Positions 21,508 to 33,201 of a DNA stretch of 43,440 nucleotides are shown piece after piece. Origin of the DNA: Pleurotus ostreatus/Saccharomyces cerevisiae fusant (taxonomy: Eukaryota > Opisthokonta); the NCBI GenBank assembly GCA_024196135.1, contig JAMQCK010000180.1, positions 1 to 43,440 on the forward strand, read 5' to 3'. The position numbers and the translations under genes are program-made. The notes beneath the pieces are model-generated. The model was given only the letters and a program-made list of their open reading frames with translations. It was not told where the DNA came from and searched no databases. The stretch's first letter is position 1, and each line of letters begins with the position of its first letter.

Positions 21508-23409
21508 ATGGCGGTCTCTCGCCCCGTCGAGATCATGCGTATCCTCCATTCCCTTGATCACATCGTCCCCTACCGCAAAGCACGGGCTGAAGAGAAACTC
21601 ACGACACTCCTGACACTTAAAGACACCTTTCAAGAGCTGCAGGTCGATCCCTTTGTGCTCGACGAACACCAGCGCCAGTGCAAGGACCCCCGAGTAGTCG
21701 GTGCGATGACTGCCATCCGAGCCATAACCCGTGTCATTGCTTACACAGATGGCGAAACCGAGCACCAGTCCCTCGTTGACGCCACTGTGCAGTGCACACG
21801 TCGCTTGTGGTTCTCACTCGTCCGGTGGCTAGACTTCATTCATCCCAAGCAACAGTTCGTCCCCTTCAACATGCAGGTTGCAGAGGTCCTCGCGTGCGCC
21901 TATGACTCGCTCGCCGCCGTGAAACGCTTCTCCTTCGACCTGATCGAGCAGACGCCACAGGTCTTCAGCTTGCTCTTCGATCTTTGGCTACACTTCCCCG
22001 CGTACACCAACACTACCGTTCGCTTTGATTCTCAGGCTTCGGTCATCTTTGAGTCCATCGCGGATGCCATTGCGAAGCTCTCCTACTATCCTGACGTCGC
22101 GACTTTTCAGGCGCACGCCCCAGCAATCCAAGAGGCGATGCTAGTGACTCGAATGCCCCCAAGCCATCTCTACAGGTGTGCTGTCAGAAACCTGCAGTAC
22201 TGCAAAGACGCCGAGGGAGTGCTGGAGCCCGACATGTGCTCAAACCAATTTCGGGCACTCAACTTTCTAGCCCAATCCACCATGCCCATACCGCTGCATT
22301 CTCGCGAGACCATCCGCCTGCTCGTGCAGTTGCTCCGCGAAACGCACCTAGCCACAGATGAATCGGCGAAGCTCCCTGGTGCATATGCCTGCTTATTGCT
22401 GCACAAGATCTGGACTACAGCGGAAGACGATCGCTCGCTCGTCTGGGCACTGAGGATGGGTGTCCTGCCGCTCATGATGAAGCTGAGCGCCGCCACGAGC
22501 GGACAGCCTGCAGCTGGGCTCACTGCTCTCAGTGCATACATTTTCAAACGCTCTGTCTTCTTGCCTGTCGCCCGTGTCCTTGGGGAGATCCACCCTGATA
22601 TCACCTCCGAGTTCACCTTCCGCCACGTAAAGGTCTGTACCGATCTCTCGTTAGACGCACAATACCTCGAGCGACTGGCCATTATGAAGACGCTCAACCC
22701 GGAAGGCAAATGTGGCAATGACGAGGTCAGTAGCTATCGTAACTATCTTTCTATCCGCTGAATTCCTCCAGTGCCCGCACGCCCATTCAGAAGGTGCTAC
22801 AAAGCAACTGCAAAGCTGCCGCTGCTTCCGTATCAAGTATTGCTCGCCGGCCTGTCAGAAAGTTCATTGGCCGGCACATAAAGAGCTCTGCGACCGCGCT
22901 CTTCCTCGGTTCGTACCTGACGAAGGTGCGCAAAATCACTCTCTTACGACAGCAGGACACATCCTTGACATGTCACATATCCAGAGTCCAGCGAGCTTTC
23001 ACCCGTCGAGATCCAGTACGCCGCAAGACTGGCCTTCAGCTACCTCCTCCGCGCTGGCTCTGTCATCCTCGCCGTCATCGACGACTATGCTGCGAAGCTC
23101 GCCGACCCTTCGGAAAGGAAGCTATACGTCGTCACGATCGACTTCCTGCCCCAGCCCGTACCAGTGCACGATCTCAGCGTGCGTCCAGTACACGATCTCG
23201 ACGTGCGGCCAGGACACGATCTCAACGTGCGTCCAGTACACGATCTCGACGAGCGTCCGTCAGAGCTTGCCCCGGACCCCTCTACGGCACCAGAGTCGGC
23301 CGTCCAAGTGGTAGTCGAGTTGGGGCAGATCAGGGGCGGGTACGCGACGGTATGCATGGAGAAGTCCGTCCCGCTGAGCGCTTTCCGAACGCTTTTTGGG
23401 TCGGAGTAG
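21508..23409 (+). CDS. MYND zinc-finger protein (first of two related genes)
   Basis: Exons 21508-22725, 22772-22925 and 22985-23409, phases consistent; 598 residues. The first 400 residues form a helical domain without recognised catalytic motifs. The MYND finger starts at about residue 402 with CGNDECPHAH, continues SCRCFRIKYCSPACQKVHW, and closes with HKELC. MYND fingers bind proline-rich peptides and bring partners to transcriptional or signalling complexes. After a folded-looking block (IQYAARLAFSYLLRAG) comes a tandem repeat of P-V-H-D-L-x-V-R. No SET domain splits the finger, so it is not a SMYD methyltransferase. The N-terminal part is related to that of the minus-strand gene at 40119-41970. 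Confidence 0.8.
23161..23256 (+). repeat. 24-bp coding minisatellite, four tandem copies
   Basis: Four consecutive 24-nt units begin at 23161, 23185, 23209 and 23233, each starting CCAG and containing CACGATCTC. They encode PVHDLSVR, PVHDLDVR, PGHDLNVR and PVHDLDER. Units differ at only a few positions, so the expansion is fairly recent. Unit length is a multiple of three, so copy-number change keeps the frame. Confidence 0.9.
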
Positions 23410-24050
23410 GGCAGCGAGGGAGGTCGTGTACACGGTTTGATGGCATGACAATCTAAACTATCTATCGCACAAACGAGGAGGATCCATGAGCTCGTTCGTT
23501 CGGTTGTGGCACTCACTGTGCGATGTTTGAAGTGCGACTTCTGCACGCTGAGCACGGGGCATGTCGGTAGTGATGACCATCGAAAAAAGGGATACCAGCA
23601 CCACTCAAAGCACAGCGATGATAAATACAGAGCGTAGACTGGGGACCAAGGTAGGCCCACGCACGACTGACCCAAGATCATCAGGTTCAGACAGCCAAGT
23701 CCAAGGGCTTCGTGCATCGTGTGTACATTGAGACCGATTCAATTAATCCTATGCCAGGAACTGTAAGGAGCTGGGAGGTAGAGTACATCCATGAACGACA
23801 GATAACCAATAAATGATAGACACATTACAGCTGAGGGGCGAGAGACGTCCTGGAAGGCGAGACGAGACGACTTGGAGGAGACAAGACAACTCGAAGGGCG
23901 GAAGGGCGGGGGACGACGGACAGCCGACATATGATGATGATGGGGGAGGGGGGTGTAAACGTATGTAGCGGGCGAAACGGGACTGACGCGAGAACGTGTA
24001 CCAGGTATCAAACACACAACGAGCACCGACACAAGTACATTGAGAGCCGT
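23410..24050. other. Convergent intergenic region
   Basis: Lies between the stops of the plus-strand MYND gene and the minus-strand SUR2 gene, so it holds two 3' trailers. The SUR2 side is purine-rich on the plus strand (pyrimidine-rich in the transcript). I see no open frame that resembles protein and no RNA gene. Confidence 0.35.
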
Positions 24051-25063
24051 CTACTCGGCCTTCTGCCTCTTCTCCAGCTGCTTCCGCTTGCGCTCCGCCA
24101 TATCCCCGCGCGTCATGCGCGTGCCCAGGAGCGTATCCCAGTGCACGAAGAACGGCTGCGCGTAGTTGCTCTTGATGCCCACCTGCTGGTGGTGGATGTC
24201 GTGGTAGTCCGCGTTGTTGCTCGTGATGAGCTGCAGGGGGTCGAAGGGGAGCTTGTACCCGCAGTGGTCGTCGACCGTCTTCAGCGTCGAGACGACGAAG
24301 AGAACGAGCGCCTGGCGAAGGGACATGCCGGTGGCGGCCTCAGCGATGCCGGCGCCGACGGTGTCGAGGAGGAAGCCCTCGACGGGGTGGTTGTAGAGCG
24401 CGCCGAAGGCGTATGGCACGTAGAGGCGATGATGCCAGGAGTGGAACTGGCGGTAAAGCCATTTGTTCTCGTGCATGAGACGGTGGAGGAAGTACTGCCA
24501 GGTATCAATGATAACCCTGAAGGAAGGTCAGCTAAGCGTAATGGAGTCAAGGGGGGCACAACGCACATGGCACCCAACAACTGCACGGTAGGGATTGCCC
24601 ACCAGTACACAAAGTACGCGATGTCAGGGAGGTACATGAGGGAGCGCGACGCGCCCAAGATCGTAGCAGTTGCGGGTGCCAGTGCATTGGCAATCTTCGC
24701 CATGCCGGCGATGTGGTCCGCAGGGGCCTGCGCTTCATCTAGCCATAGGTAGCCGAGCGCCGTCTGCACGACATGCTGAAAGACGACCGCGACGAATACC
24801 TCCCGCCGTGAGACGAGATTCTTGCTCTTCACCTCCGCCGACTCGTGAATCCTGTACTTGTCCAACCACTTCCACTCTGACATGTCGAGCCAGTGGAAGA
24901 ACAGCGACAGACCCCAGTACGCGATGAGAGGTCCCGCGAGCGACGCCCACTGGTCGGAGATCCCGTCGAAGATGTTCGGGCGGTCGACATAATATAGGGG
25001 CGCGTCCGTCGGGAAGGGGAGCGCGATGTGCTCGCCGTTGAGGGCCACCGTCGTGTTCGCCAT
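24051..25063 (-). CDS. SUR2: Sphinganine C4-hydroxylase (phytosphingosine synthesis)
   Basis: Exons 25063-24567 and 24516-24051, joined in phase; 320 residues, near the family norm. The enzyme is an ER-membrane di-iron hydroxylase of the fatty acid hydroxylase superfamily that adds the C4 hydroxyl to dihydrosphingosine or dihydroceramide, giving phytosphingosine. The histidine boxes are intact: HRLMH (177-181), HSWHH (191-195) and YHDIHH (His271, 274, 275), with a further His at 250. Hydrophobic segments occur near residues 45-60 (LAGPLIAYWGLSLFFHWL), 90-110 and 145-165, and around 230-245. The C-terminus ends in a Lys/Arg-rich tail, as expected for an ER protein facing the cytosol. Other members of the superfamily (sterol desaturases) are less likely given the YVDRPN N-terminus and box spacing. 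Confidence 0.9.
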
Positions 25064-25474
25064 GGTGGGAGGAGGCAAGGAGCGGGTGGTGCAACTGACG
25101 ATCGCGCGGAGCGAAATTAGAGTGCGCCGAAATATCAGCTGACACACTCCGGATTTGACGACCTTCATTACCTCGACCGGAGGGCCGGCGGTTCTGGACG
25201 TCGACCACGCAGAGCAGCCCGTGCCAGGCGTCCGCGCGGACCCAGACACGCAAACTAGCCAACACTGGACGAAAGGAAAGCAGTCCGAAAGTCCACATAG
25301 ATACGCCATTAGGTACTATTAGATGCCGAAGGCTGAGTGAGTTACAGGGGACGATATGTACGGTACAGAAGTACAAGGGCTGGAGATACATTTTAGTGCA
25401 GTGTCCAGAAGGAGCAGGCAGCGATTGCGACGATGTTGAGATAGATATAAACCCATGAAATCCATTTTGTGCGT
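25064..25474. other. Intergenic region: SUR2 promoter and CAF40 3' flank
   Basis: Both neighbours are on the minus strand, so this contains the trailer of CAF40 and the SUR2 promoter. Nothing conserved stands out. Confidence 0.3.
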
Positions 25475-26853
25475 CTAAGGCTCGTTCAAGTTGTTGAGTA
25501 GCGTCGTCAGGCATCTTTTGGTAACCATGTCGCCCTGTAGACCAGTCTGGTCAGTACGATGCAAGCCCGCAGATCGAAACACACGTACCTTCAGCAGCGC
25601 CGCGAACGTGTTGTCGCGCAGCGGCTCTGGAAGGCAGGCCCGAAGCGCCTCGCGCGCACTAGGTTCATGTCAGCCAAACTTGCTCAAACGCGCAGATACC
25701 TTATAAGCATACCGAATGTTGTCGGAGAGGCGCAGGTAGCACCGCACGACGTGCTTGAGGAGACGCACTGCTTGTGTCTCCACAAGCTGGTTCACCATGT
25801 TGCTGAGCACAGTGCCGACGGCGTAAAAGCGTTCATATGTGTGGCATATGTACGTGAGGCCCGTCTCGTCGAGGAGGATCTTCTGGACAATGAAGATCGC
25901 GACTGTCTTGGAGAGCTCGGATCCAGTCTCCATGATGCGCAGGCAAAGGGGGATGATTTCCGTCGAGAGCAGGAAATGAATGACCGTGTTATTGTCATTT
26001 TGCTGGTCCAAAGTCAGTCCTGTCCGATTGCATGACGTACACGCCACTCACTTTTACCAAGGCGCCGATAACGCCCAAAGAGGTCAAGCGAAGGTATTCA
26101 AAAGGTCGCGTTTTGGAGGTGGTGTTTAGAAAAGGGTATAAAAACAAGGGTATGTGGGCTGAACATACGCGTCAGCACGCGATCGACGAGGTCAGCTGGG
26201 TTCACGTACCGCTCAAGAACAGCTGGCGCGTCTCCGAGTGCGAAGCCACACATTGAAGGAGAGCGAGCGCGTTGCACACGCGGTTCGACGCATGCGCGGT
26301 CAGATTCGGAGGCGTCAGCAGGGGGTACACCGCGATGATCTCCTGCAGCAGCGCCGGCATTATACCTGCGTCTTGTCAGATGCGTTCTAGTAGCTTGAGT
26401 CACACAGACGCACCAAACGAGTGCCACAGGATGAGGGCCAGATCATCATACTGCTCCCGCTTCTTGCTCAGCTCCAGCAGCGCACCCTCGCGCGTGTTAT
26501 GGTCCAACAGCTGCACCACCAGCGCCGCAATCTTCCCATCATCCTGCAGGCTCAGTCCCGGCGTCGTCGTGCCGCCATACTGCCCGATCTGCTGGTGCGG
26601 GAGGAGGTTCGTGCCGCCGGCGAGCGGGGGCGTCTCAGAGTACGCGGAGAGGCCCCGATTGATGTACGGATTGTACGAGGGCGAGTGCTGTTGCTGGTAG
26701 TAGGATACCGGCTTGGGGGAGAGGAGGCCCGCCATGGGCGAGGCTGGGATTGAGCTCGAGGAATACACGACTGGAGATGATGGTGGTTCAGAGTGCGCGA
26801 AAGATTGCTGAGTCAGCTGACCCGCGTTTGGGCGCCTGCGCCAAATTGGCCAT
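25475..26853 (-). CDS. CAF40: CCR4-NOT complex subunit CAF40 (CNOT9/RCD1)
   Basis: Exons 26853-26822, 26754-26414, 26365-26210, 26158-26052, 26002-25713, 25658-25589 and 25534-25475; 351 residues. CAF40 is the armadillo-repeat subunit of the CCR4-NOT deadenylase, which shortens mRNA poly(A) tails; it also binds peptides of RNA-binding regulators and helps recruit silencing factors. Conserved blocks are unmistakable: [101 protein letters not shown]. The Tyr/Gln/Pro-rich N-terminus is variable in the family. The first exon is the weak point: the 32-nt exon with acceptor at 26755 keeps the frame, but translation could start instead at the internal ATG at 26735, giving 334 residues. Confidence 0.92.
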
Positions 26854-27221
26854 TGTTCTCGCAGATCCTCCGCTTTTCAGGAAAAGTATCCCTGAGCATG
26901 AAACTCGACTGCGATACGCAATGACTGTATTGTTCTGCTTTCGAAGACTTCTAGTCTGACTGAATATCGGCCAGGCCCAGAAACACAAGGAAAGAAAAGC
27001 CACCCACGACGACCGAATGCCTTGCATCGTCCACTCAAGCTGGGGCTGACCAACGACTATCCAGACAATTCAGAGAATGAGATTAATGACAATGTCCACC
27101 ATAGTAACATATATAACACTAAACAAAGCCGGACAGCGCATCGGCCAGCCGTTCCTCTTCCCGGCTGCGTTCAAACAGAGCGAGTACCGAAATCTACCCA
27201 ACGTCCGAGGAGCGCACGCGC
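26854..27221. other. Intergenic region between clathrin 3' end and CAF40
   Basis: Carries the clathrin heavy chain trailer and CAF40 leader and promoter; both genes are on the minus strand. Frames here are open for up to 79 codons but have no family resemblance. Confidence 0.3.
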
Positions 27222-30200
27222 TTAGTACCCGCCGAAGCCGGTCATCATCTGTGGGGGGGGGGGCGATGAGCACAAGAAAAGGGATGAGATGAGGAAAGGA
27301 GCTCACCGGTGGCATACCGCCGTTCATCATCGGTGGCGGCGCCTGCCCTGCGAAGCCGTTCGTCAGGAGCAGCGTGCTGCCCGGGTTGATGATGGGCGCC
27401 TCGGCCTCGGCCTGCTCCTTTTGCACCTCCTTCTTCGCCCGCTCCTTCACCTCCTTCTCGAGCTGCTTGATCTACAGGCACACATCAGTCTATTATTCGA
27501 CCTCATAGGGAAGCCACAACTCACCTTCTCCGTCATCGTGCGCTTCAACTGGATCTTGTACGGCATCTCGAAGTCCGCCAGGCCGAATCTCCACGACAGC
27601 TCCTCCACGACATCCTCCCGAATCAGGTCGAAGCACACAAACAGCATCGCCGCGAAGCACTCCTTGTTCCCGATGTCGACGAAGTACGACATGAGCTCCT
27701 CCGCGACCTCCGTCGACGCGGATACGGACGCGGTGACGATCGCATCCTTGTATAACTTGTCGTGCTTGGAGAGCGAGATGGACTCTTCCCAGCGTGAGTT
27801 CTTCTTGTACAAGTGGGCGGCCAATCTCCTGAACTCGAGCAGGTCGTGGTTTTCTAACCGCTTGGCAAGGCTGATGGAGTCGAAGTTGTCGAAGCTATCC
27901 ACTGAGTCGCGGAGGGTCTTGTAGTCCTCCTCTTCAATCAACAAGTCGTTGTACGCATCGTTGACGGCCTCGATGTTCAACTGGAAGACCATTAGCAACG
28001 AAGCCACACTAGGCTCAGAGTCCCAAACGTACGTGCTGCACGGCGATGAGGTACGGCTTGATCAATGGCATGTGGTCTGCCGACTTGAAGAAGCGGACAA
28101 CACGGGCATGGTCGATACGAGGGATCAGGACGGTGAGCAAGTCGTTGAGCAATGTCGGCTGCTCGGCGAGGTAGAAGTTGAGGGCCTTGTAGTAGCTGCA
28201 ACGATGTCAGATCATAGCACCAACTCGAAGAAGAAAGACGAACATCTCGACGTTGGCCACGCGAACAATGGTCTCCTTGAACATGTTGTGCTCCCAAGCA
28301 TCCGCCGAGCGCTCGATCATGGCCAAAGAGGCGTTATCCTATCCACTGGTAAGTAGGGTTTGACAAATCAGTAGTGTCAGGCAACTCACAAACTCATCGT
28401 ACTTGATGTACAAGAACACCAACTCAGGCCACAAGTGACCCTCCTCGGCAGCACGAATGACCTTCGGGATGTTGATACGGGCCACGAAAAGCTTCAGGTG
28501 CTCCATGACTATTGCCCAAGTCAGCACACCGCTCTGCCTTCACGCAGAAGGAACCGCTTACGCTTCGCCGGGCGGTATTTGCTGAGCAAGATCGCCAACT
28601 CGGTGAAGATCCCCATGTGCGCACGCTCCAAGCTAAGACCAGCCTCAAGCAAGCTGATGATCTCGTCGAAGTGCCCTCTCCACTCGTACATCTTGACGAG
28701 CGCACTGAGCTCCTCCGCGTGCACGATGATGTTGAGACCGCAAATCTGCGCCAGACGGAACTCGCCCTTTTCAATACACGCGGCGTGCACCTGCTTCCAG
28801 ACCCTTGCATGCGCATCAGCATTTGCTAAGCCCTCACTTCGATTAGAGACTCACTGAGTGTTGCCAGCCTTCCGCGCGCTCTCGACGGCAGCCTGGTTCT
28901 CATTGAGGTAGATAAGCGTCGTCGCCAACCGTGCCCAGTTCGAGATGCTCTGGAATAGGAGCTTCGCGGCCTCGTAGAGCTCGTCCTCGAAGCACTTCTC
29001 GCCGACCTCCAGGATGTCCGCGACATTCGTCATGCCCAAGAAGTCCTCCATGTCGTGCAGGCGGTCCGTCTTCGCGTACGCGTACGCGAGCTCGGTGTCG
29101 ATCTTGGGCTCGCGCAGGTGCTTGCGCGCCATCTGGAGGAAGCGGACGAGGTCGTCGTGCTTGCCAGCGCGGCCAGCAATCTCAATGACCTCCGCGTAGT
29201 TGCTGGGGTCCTCGGCCTTGATGTACGAGTCTGAGTTCATCATAAGTAGTGTACACCGCACGTTAAGCCTGAAGGCATACCGATGGCGTCCTTGATGCGC
29301 AAACCGTCAAGCTGCGCCTTCGCCAGGCGACTCCACACCTCCGGCTTCTGCACCTTGTTCGCGTAGTCCAGCCCACGATCGATTGACACAATGTGCTCGA
29401 CAAGCACATTCATCGCCTGCGCATGCTGTTCGTACTTCTTGTAGATCGTGAACGCCTCCTCGAACAAGCCATGCTCCGTCGCAATCCGCGCAATCTCGTT
29501 GATGTCGTAGTTCTGGAGCTTGTTGATGTAGCCGACGACCTTGCCCTTGTCGGAGCGGATGGCGGTGAGCAGGAGCAAGTTCTGCAGGTTGCGGTTGTCG
29601 CTGAACGGCGAAGGATCGATGACGATCTTCTCGAGCAGCTCGATGAGCTCGATCGGAAGGTCAGCCTGCAAGAAGGACTTGACAGTGACCGATACATCAT
29701 CCGGGTCGGTGCACTCGGGAATAGCGGTGGCGACGACCTGGTCGATGAGCTGGCGGCGGTAGATGTTGTCGGGGACGAGGACCTGCGCCCAGAGCTCGGG
29801 CTGGCGGCGCTTCACAAGGTAGCGCGCCTGCTGCTTGAACATCGAGTTCTCGTTCGTGATCGCAATGAGCTCGTCATCGCAGAAGCCCTTCGCGTAGGCG
29901 ATGTACGCCAAGTACGGGTCGCGCTTCTCGCAGAACTTGCCGACAACCAGAGGCTCGTACAACTGCAAGATCAATTAGCCTCAATACTTAACGGGCACGA
30001 TCATGGCACATCTTACGTTGTTCTCCTTGAGGAACTGCTCCGGGTTGTTGTTGCTGTCGATGTAGATCTTGGCGATGGCGTTGTACACCGCCGGGTCCTG
30101 GCTGCCAGCCTGCACCTTCGCCTCCAACCACGGCAGGATCAACTTCAACCGGTTCCTCTGCTCGACCTCCTGAACCAACTCGTCGATCGGGAAGTTGCCC

Positions 30201-33200
30201 GTCACCGACGCCAGCAGGCCCTTAATCGTCGTCTCATCGCAGTCGACGTCGAGGAGACCGCCAATAACCTGCGGCGTGCGCACCGAGTTGACGCGCTGCA
30301 CGTACACCTCGATGAACTTGACGAGCCCGTTCTGGTAGAGGTACAGAACGAGGTCGTGCACAAAGTCGAAGCGGTCGCAGACGATGATGAGCGGGAGCTG
30401 GTCCGCGAGCTTGGCCTCCTTCAGGAAGTTCTTGACCTTCTCCGGGTTATAAAAGTTGCTCTCCCGGCAGATGCGCTCGACCTCGCGGATCTGGCCCGTG
30501 CGAGTGGCAGCCTGGATGTACTTAAAGTGCACCTCCGGGTCCTGGCTGAGGTTGACGATGGAACCGAGGTAATAGTACAGACCTGGGCGTATTTAGCATC
30601 TTTGCACAATGCATGAGAGTGTGCTTTGCTTACCCTCGAAGCTCTTGAAGCCCTCGAACATCTCGATAAGCTTGACAGGGCCAAGAATGTCCGAGTACTT
30701 CGTCGCGATCTGGATGACGACCTGCAAGTTCTGGCGGATGTTGACCTTGAGCATCTCCTGCAAGCAGGCCATCGATTGCTCGGTGGTAAGCTTGGCGAAG
30801 AAGTTGACGAGCCACTAGGACAAAAGAGTCAGTTCGCAATCCCTCGTTGAATACTCGGCACTCACATCGGCAGGGAACGCGGTCGAGTGGACAATGACAC
30901 GCTTGATGTCCGCCAAGTCCTCGTACAACTCCAACGCCTGCGAAAGTCGTCAGATTCTTGCCCTCTTGACCTTCCACTCAGAAAGGACTTACTCGCTGCA
31001 ACAGTCCAGCCTTCTCGCACAAGTTCGCAATCCGCGGGCGGTCAAAGTAAGTGAACATCTCATTCCCGAGGATCGCATCCGCCACCTGCGGCGCGTGCAT
31101 CAAGTTCATCTCCAGCAGGCGCGTCTGCAACGGGCCCTGCTCCGGCTTGTTGTCCTTGAGCGCATCCAGCAAGAACGACGTCGCCGGCTGGATCATGTTC
31201 TGCGACATGAAGATGTCGACGACCTATAGCGCATCGTATTAGCCCCATCCTGGCCTCTGCACCACAAGGTAGTACGCACCCGCTCAATGTCAACCAGCGG
31301 CCCAGTCTCGTCATTCACGAGGGTCGCCGCAAACTCGGCGCCCTTCTGCGGGTCAACGCGCATGACGTGCTGCAGGAGCGCGACGTAATCCGGCGTGTAG
31401 CCAACCTTCTTCGCGTAGAGCACAATCTTGTCGATCTGGCCAGTCTCGACGAAGCACGCGATGACCTTGTTCGGGACGTTCGCGCGCAGGTAGACGCTCA
31501 GAGCGAGCGTCATGTCGTGCAAGCGGACGATGTCACCGAGCTCCTCGCTACAGGTGAGCTAGAGGGGATGTCGGCGAAGAACCTAGACGTATCCAACGTA
31601 GTCACACACCTTGTTCTCCTTCAACCACTTCTCGAGGAGCTGCTTGCGGCCCTGCTGGAGAACGGGGCGTGCGAGCTCAAGGGACTCGTAGTGGTTGAGC
31701 TCGCCCTTCTCAAGCAGCACACCGAAGTACTGGAGAATGGGCGAGAGCCCGCCGGGAGGAGCGGGTGCCTGCTTGAACGACTCGATAACCTGCGCGGTCC
31801 GGAGGATGCCGCGTGGCGAGTTGGCCGCGACCTTCGCCGCCTCGCCGTACTGCCCGCTGGCGAACAGCTGCTGGTACTGCTGGATATACAAGTCGTCCGC
31901 GCCCGGCAGGTTCGCACGGCTGGCAAGCTTGAACGCGAGCTCGGTGTTGTTGAGGGTGGTGAGGATGTAGGGAACGATCGTCTGCTCGTCGACGTTGACG
32001 GAGAGGACCTGCCCCTTCTTGTTAACACCGATGATACCGTTGGTGACTTCGTGTTCTGCGGTGACGAAGATGGTCTCCCCAGAGATGCGGTTCATGTATA
32101 TGCATGCACCAGTCTCGAGGTCGTAGAGGTGGATGAAGCCGAACTTGGTGACGAGATAGACGATGCCGTGCTTCTTGGACACCTGCATAGCCACAGGGAA
32201 GTCGTTCGTCGCTTCAGGAGGGAAGTAGACATCGACGGCCTTCTTCGTGAACGGAGGGTCGGGCGCCTGGTGGTCAATCTCGACGATATGCAACTTGGCA
32301 CCCGTGGCTGTGCGGACTGCGAAGGTGAACAGCTTGGTGGGGTGCTGGTGTCCGTCGAGCTTCATCTCCGCGAATGCGGCAGCGTGACCCTCAATAGGCT
32401 GACTGACCCCACGATCCTTGTTGTAGAGCTGCATGGCACCCTTGATCTTGAAGGCAGAGGGGTTCGACGCGTTGCCTGAGATGCCGACGACGACCATCCA
32501 CTTCTCGTCAGGCGTTACGCGGTAGTTGATGATCTGCGAGCCGACGAGGGTTGCATGGCGGTCGAAGATCTTCTGGGGTGGGGAGGTGCTATCGGCGATT
32601 GTCCAGTGGTAGACGGACGTCTCGGTGACCATGCCGATAGTCGTGTCGGAGACCCATTTCCAGAACACAATGTCCTCGTTGCTAACATGCGACTTGACCT
32701 TTTGCTTCGTCTCGATGTTGAAAATCTGCAGCGTACGCTGGGCTGGGCGAGCGCGTCAGTGGGGAAGTATGCCAATGCGCGAGGGAGGGGACTGCGACGC
32801 GCGGCGCCTGGGTCCTCTGCCTCTCGCACACAGAGCGCAGCACGCACCTTTCAACGCGAGGATCTTTTGGTGCGGGTGCATGATAGCCGAGTCGGCGGAT
32901 ATGGGCCGGCGGAGGACATTGTTGGGGTCGGTAAGGTCGATGATGACAAGCTGGTTCTGCTCGTTGCGCACGCAGATGAAGTGGTCGGACTCCAGCGTCA
33001 AGTTCTGGGGTAAATGTCAGCTTCCTGCGCGTCTTTCGCCCGTCTACACGAACCTGGACGCGTAGAAACGTCAGTCAAATTCGAAATGCAGTCCACGTCA
33101 GTGCATACCTGGAATGATATTGCCCCCGGCTGAATGCCGAGGCTGCTGAGTTGCAGGTGCTCGCAGAATGCGATGGGTTTGGAGATGTCTACGGCTGCCA

Positions 33201-33201
33201 T
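27222..33201 (-). CDS. CHC1: Clathrin heavy chain
   Basis: Seventeen exons, all phases consistent, 1678 residues (family about 1650-1700): 33201-33109, 33004-32848, 32742-31610, 31558-31280, 31223-30993, 30937-30866, 30814-30634, 30582-30017, 29962-29281, 29230-28855, 28803-28562, 28508-28390, 28338-28244, 28195-28033, 27980-27525, 27471-27307, 27248-27222. Clathrin heavy chain trimerises into triskelia that coat vesicles at the trans-Golgi, endosomes and plasma membrane. Residues 1 to about 360 form the beta-propeller ([44 protein letters not shown]). Then come seven helical clathrin repeats ([52 protein letters not shown]-like [15 protein letters not shown]), and the trimerisation region ends in a Met/Gly/Pro-rich tail, [16 protein letters not shown]. 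The last exon encodes just eight residues. Confidence 0.97.
27253..27263. repeat. Homopolymer G11 (C11 in the transcript)
   Basis: Eleven consecutive G on the plus strand. On the coding strand this is the polypyrimidine tract directly before the CACAG acceptor of the final clathrin heavy chain intron. Such mononucleotide runs vary in length between strains and are also prone to sequencing error. Confidence 0.9.

Noticed and set aside
26788..27027. 79-codon frame upstream of CAF40 as a separate small gene
   Set aside because: Only its last ATG (26853) is used, as the probable first CAF40 exon. The upstream part has no protein-like conservation signal and runs to a stop inside the proposed intron.
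29393..32479. Long plus-strand open frames (407 and 370 codons) opposite clathrin heavy chain
   Set aside because: They mirror the codon frame of the real gene. GC-rich third positions remove stop codons from the antisense frame. They are Val/Leu/Asp-rich, start away from good contexts and cross the introns of the true gene.
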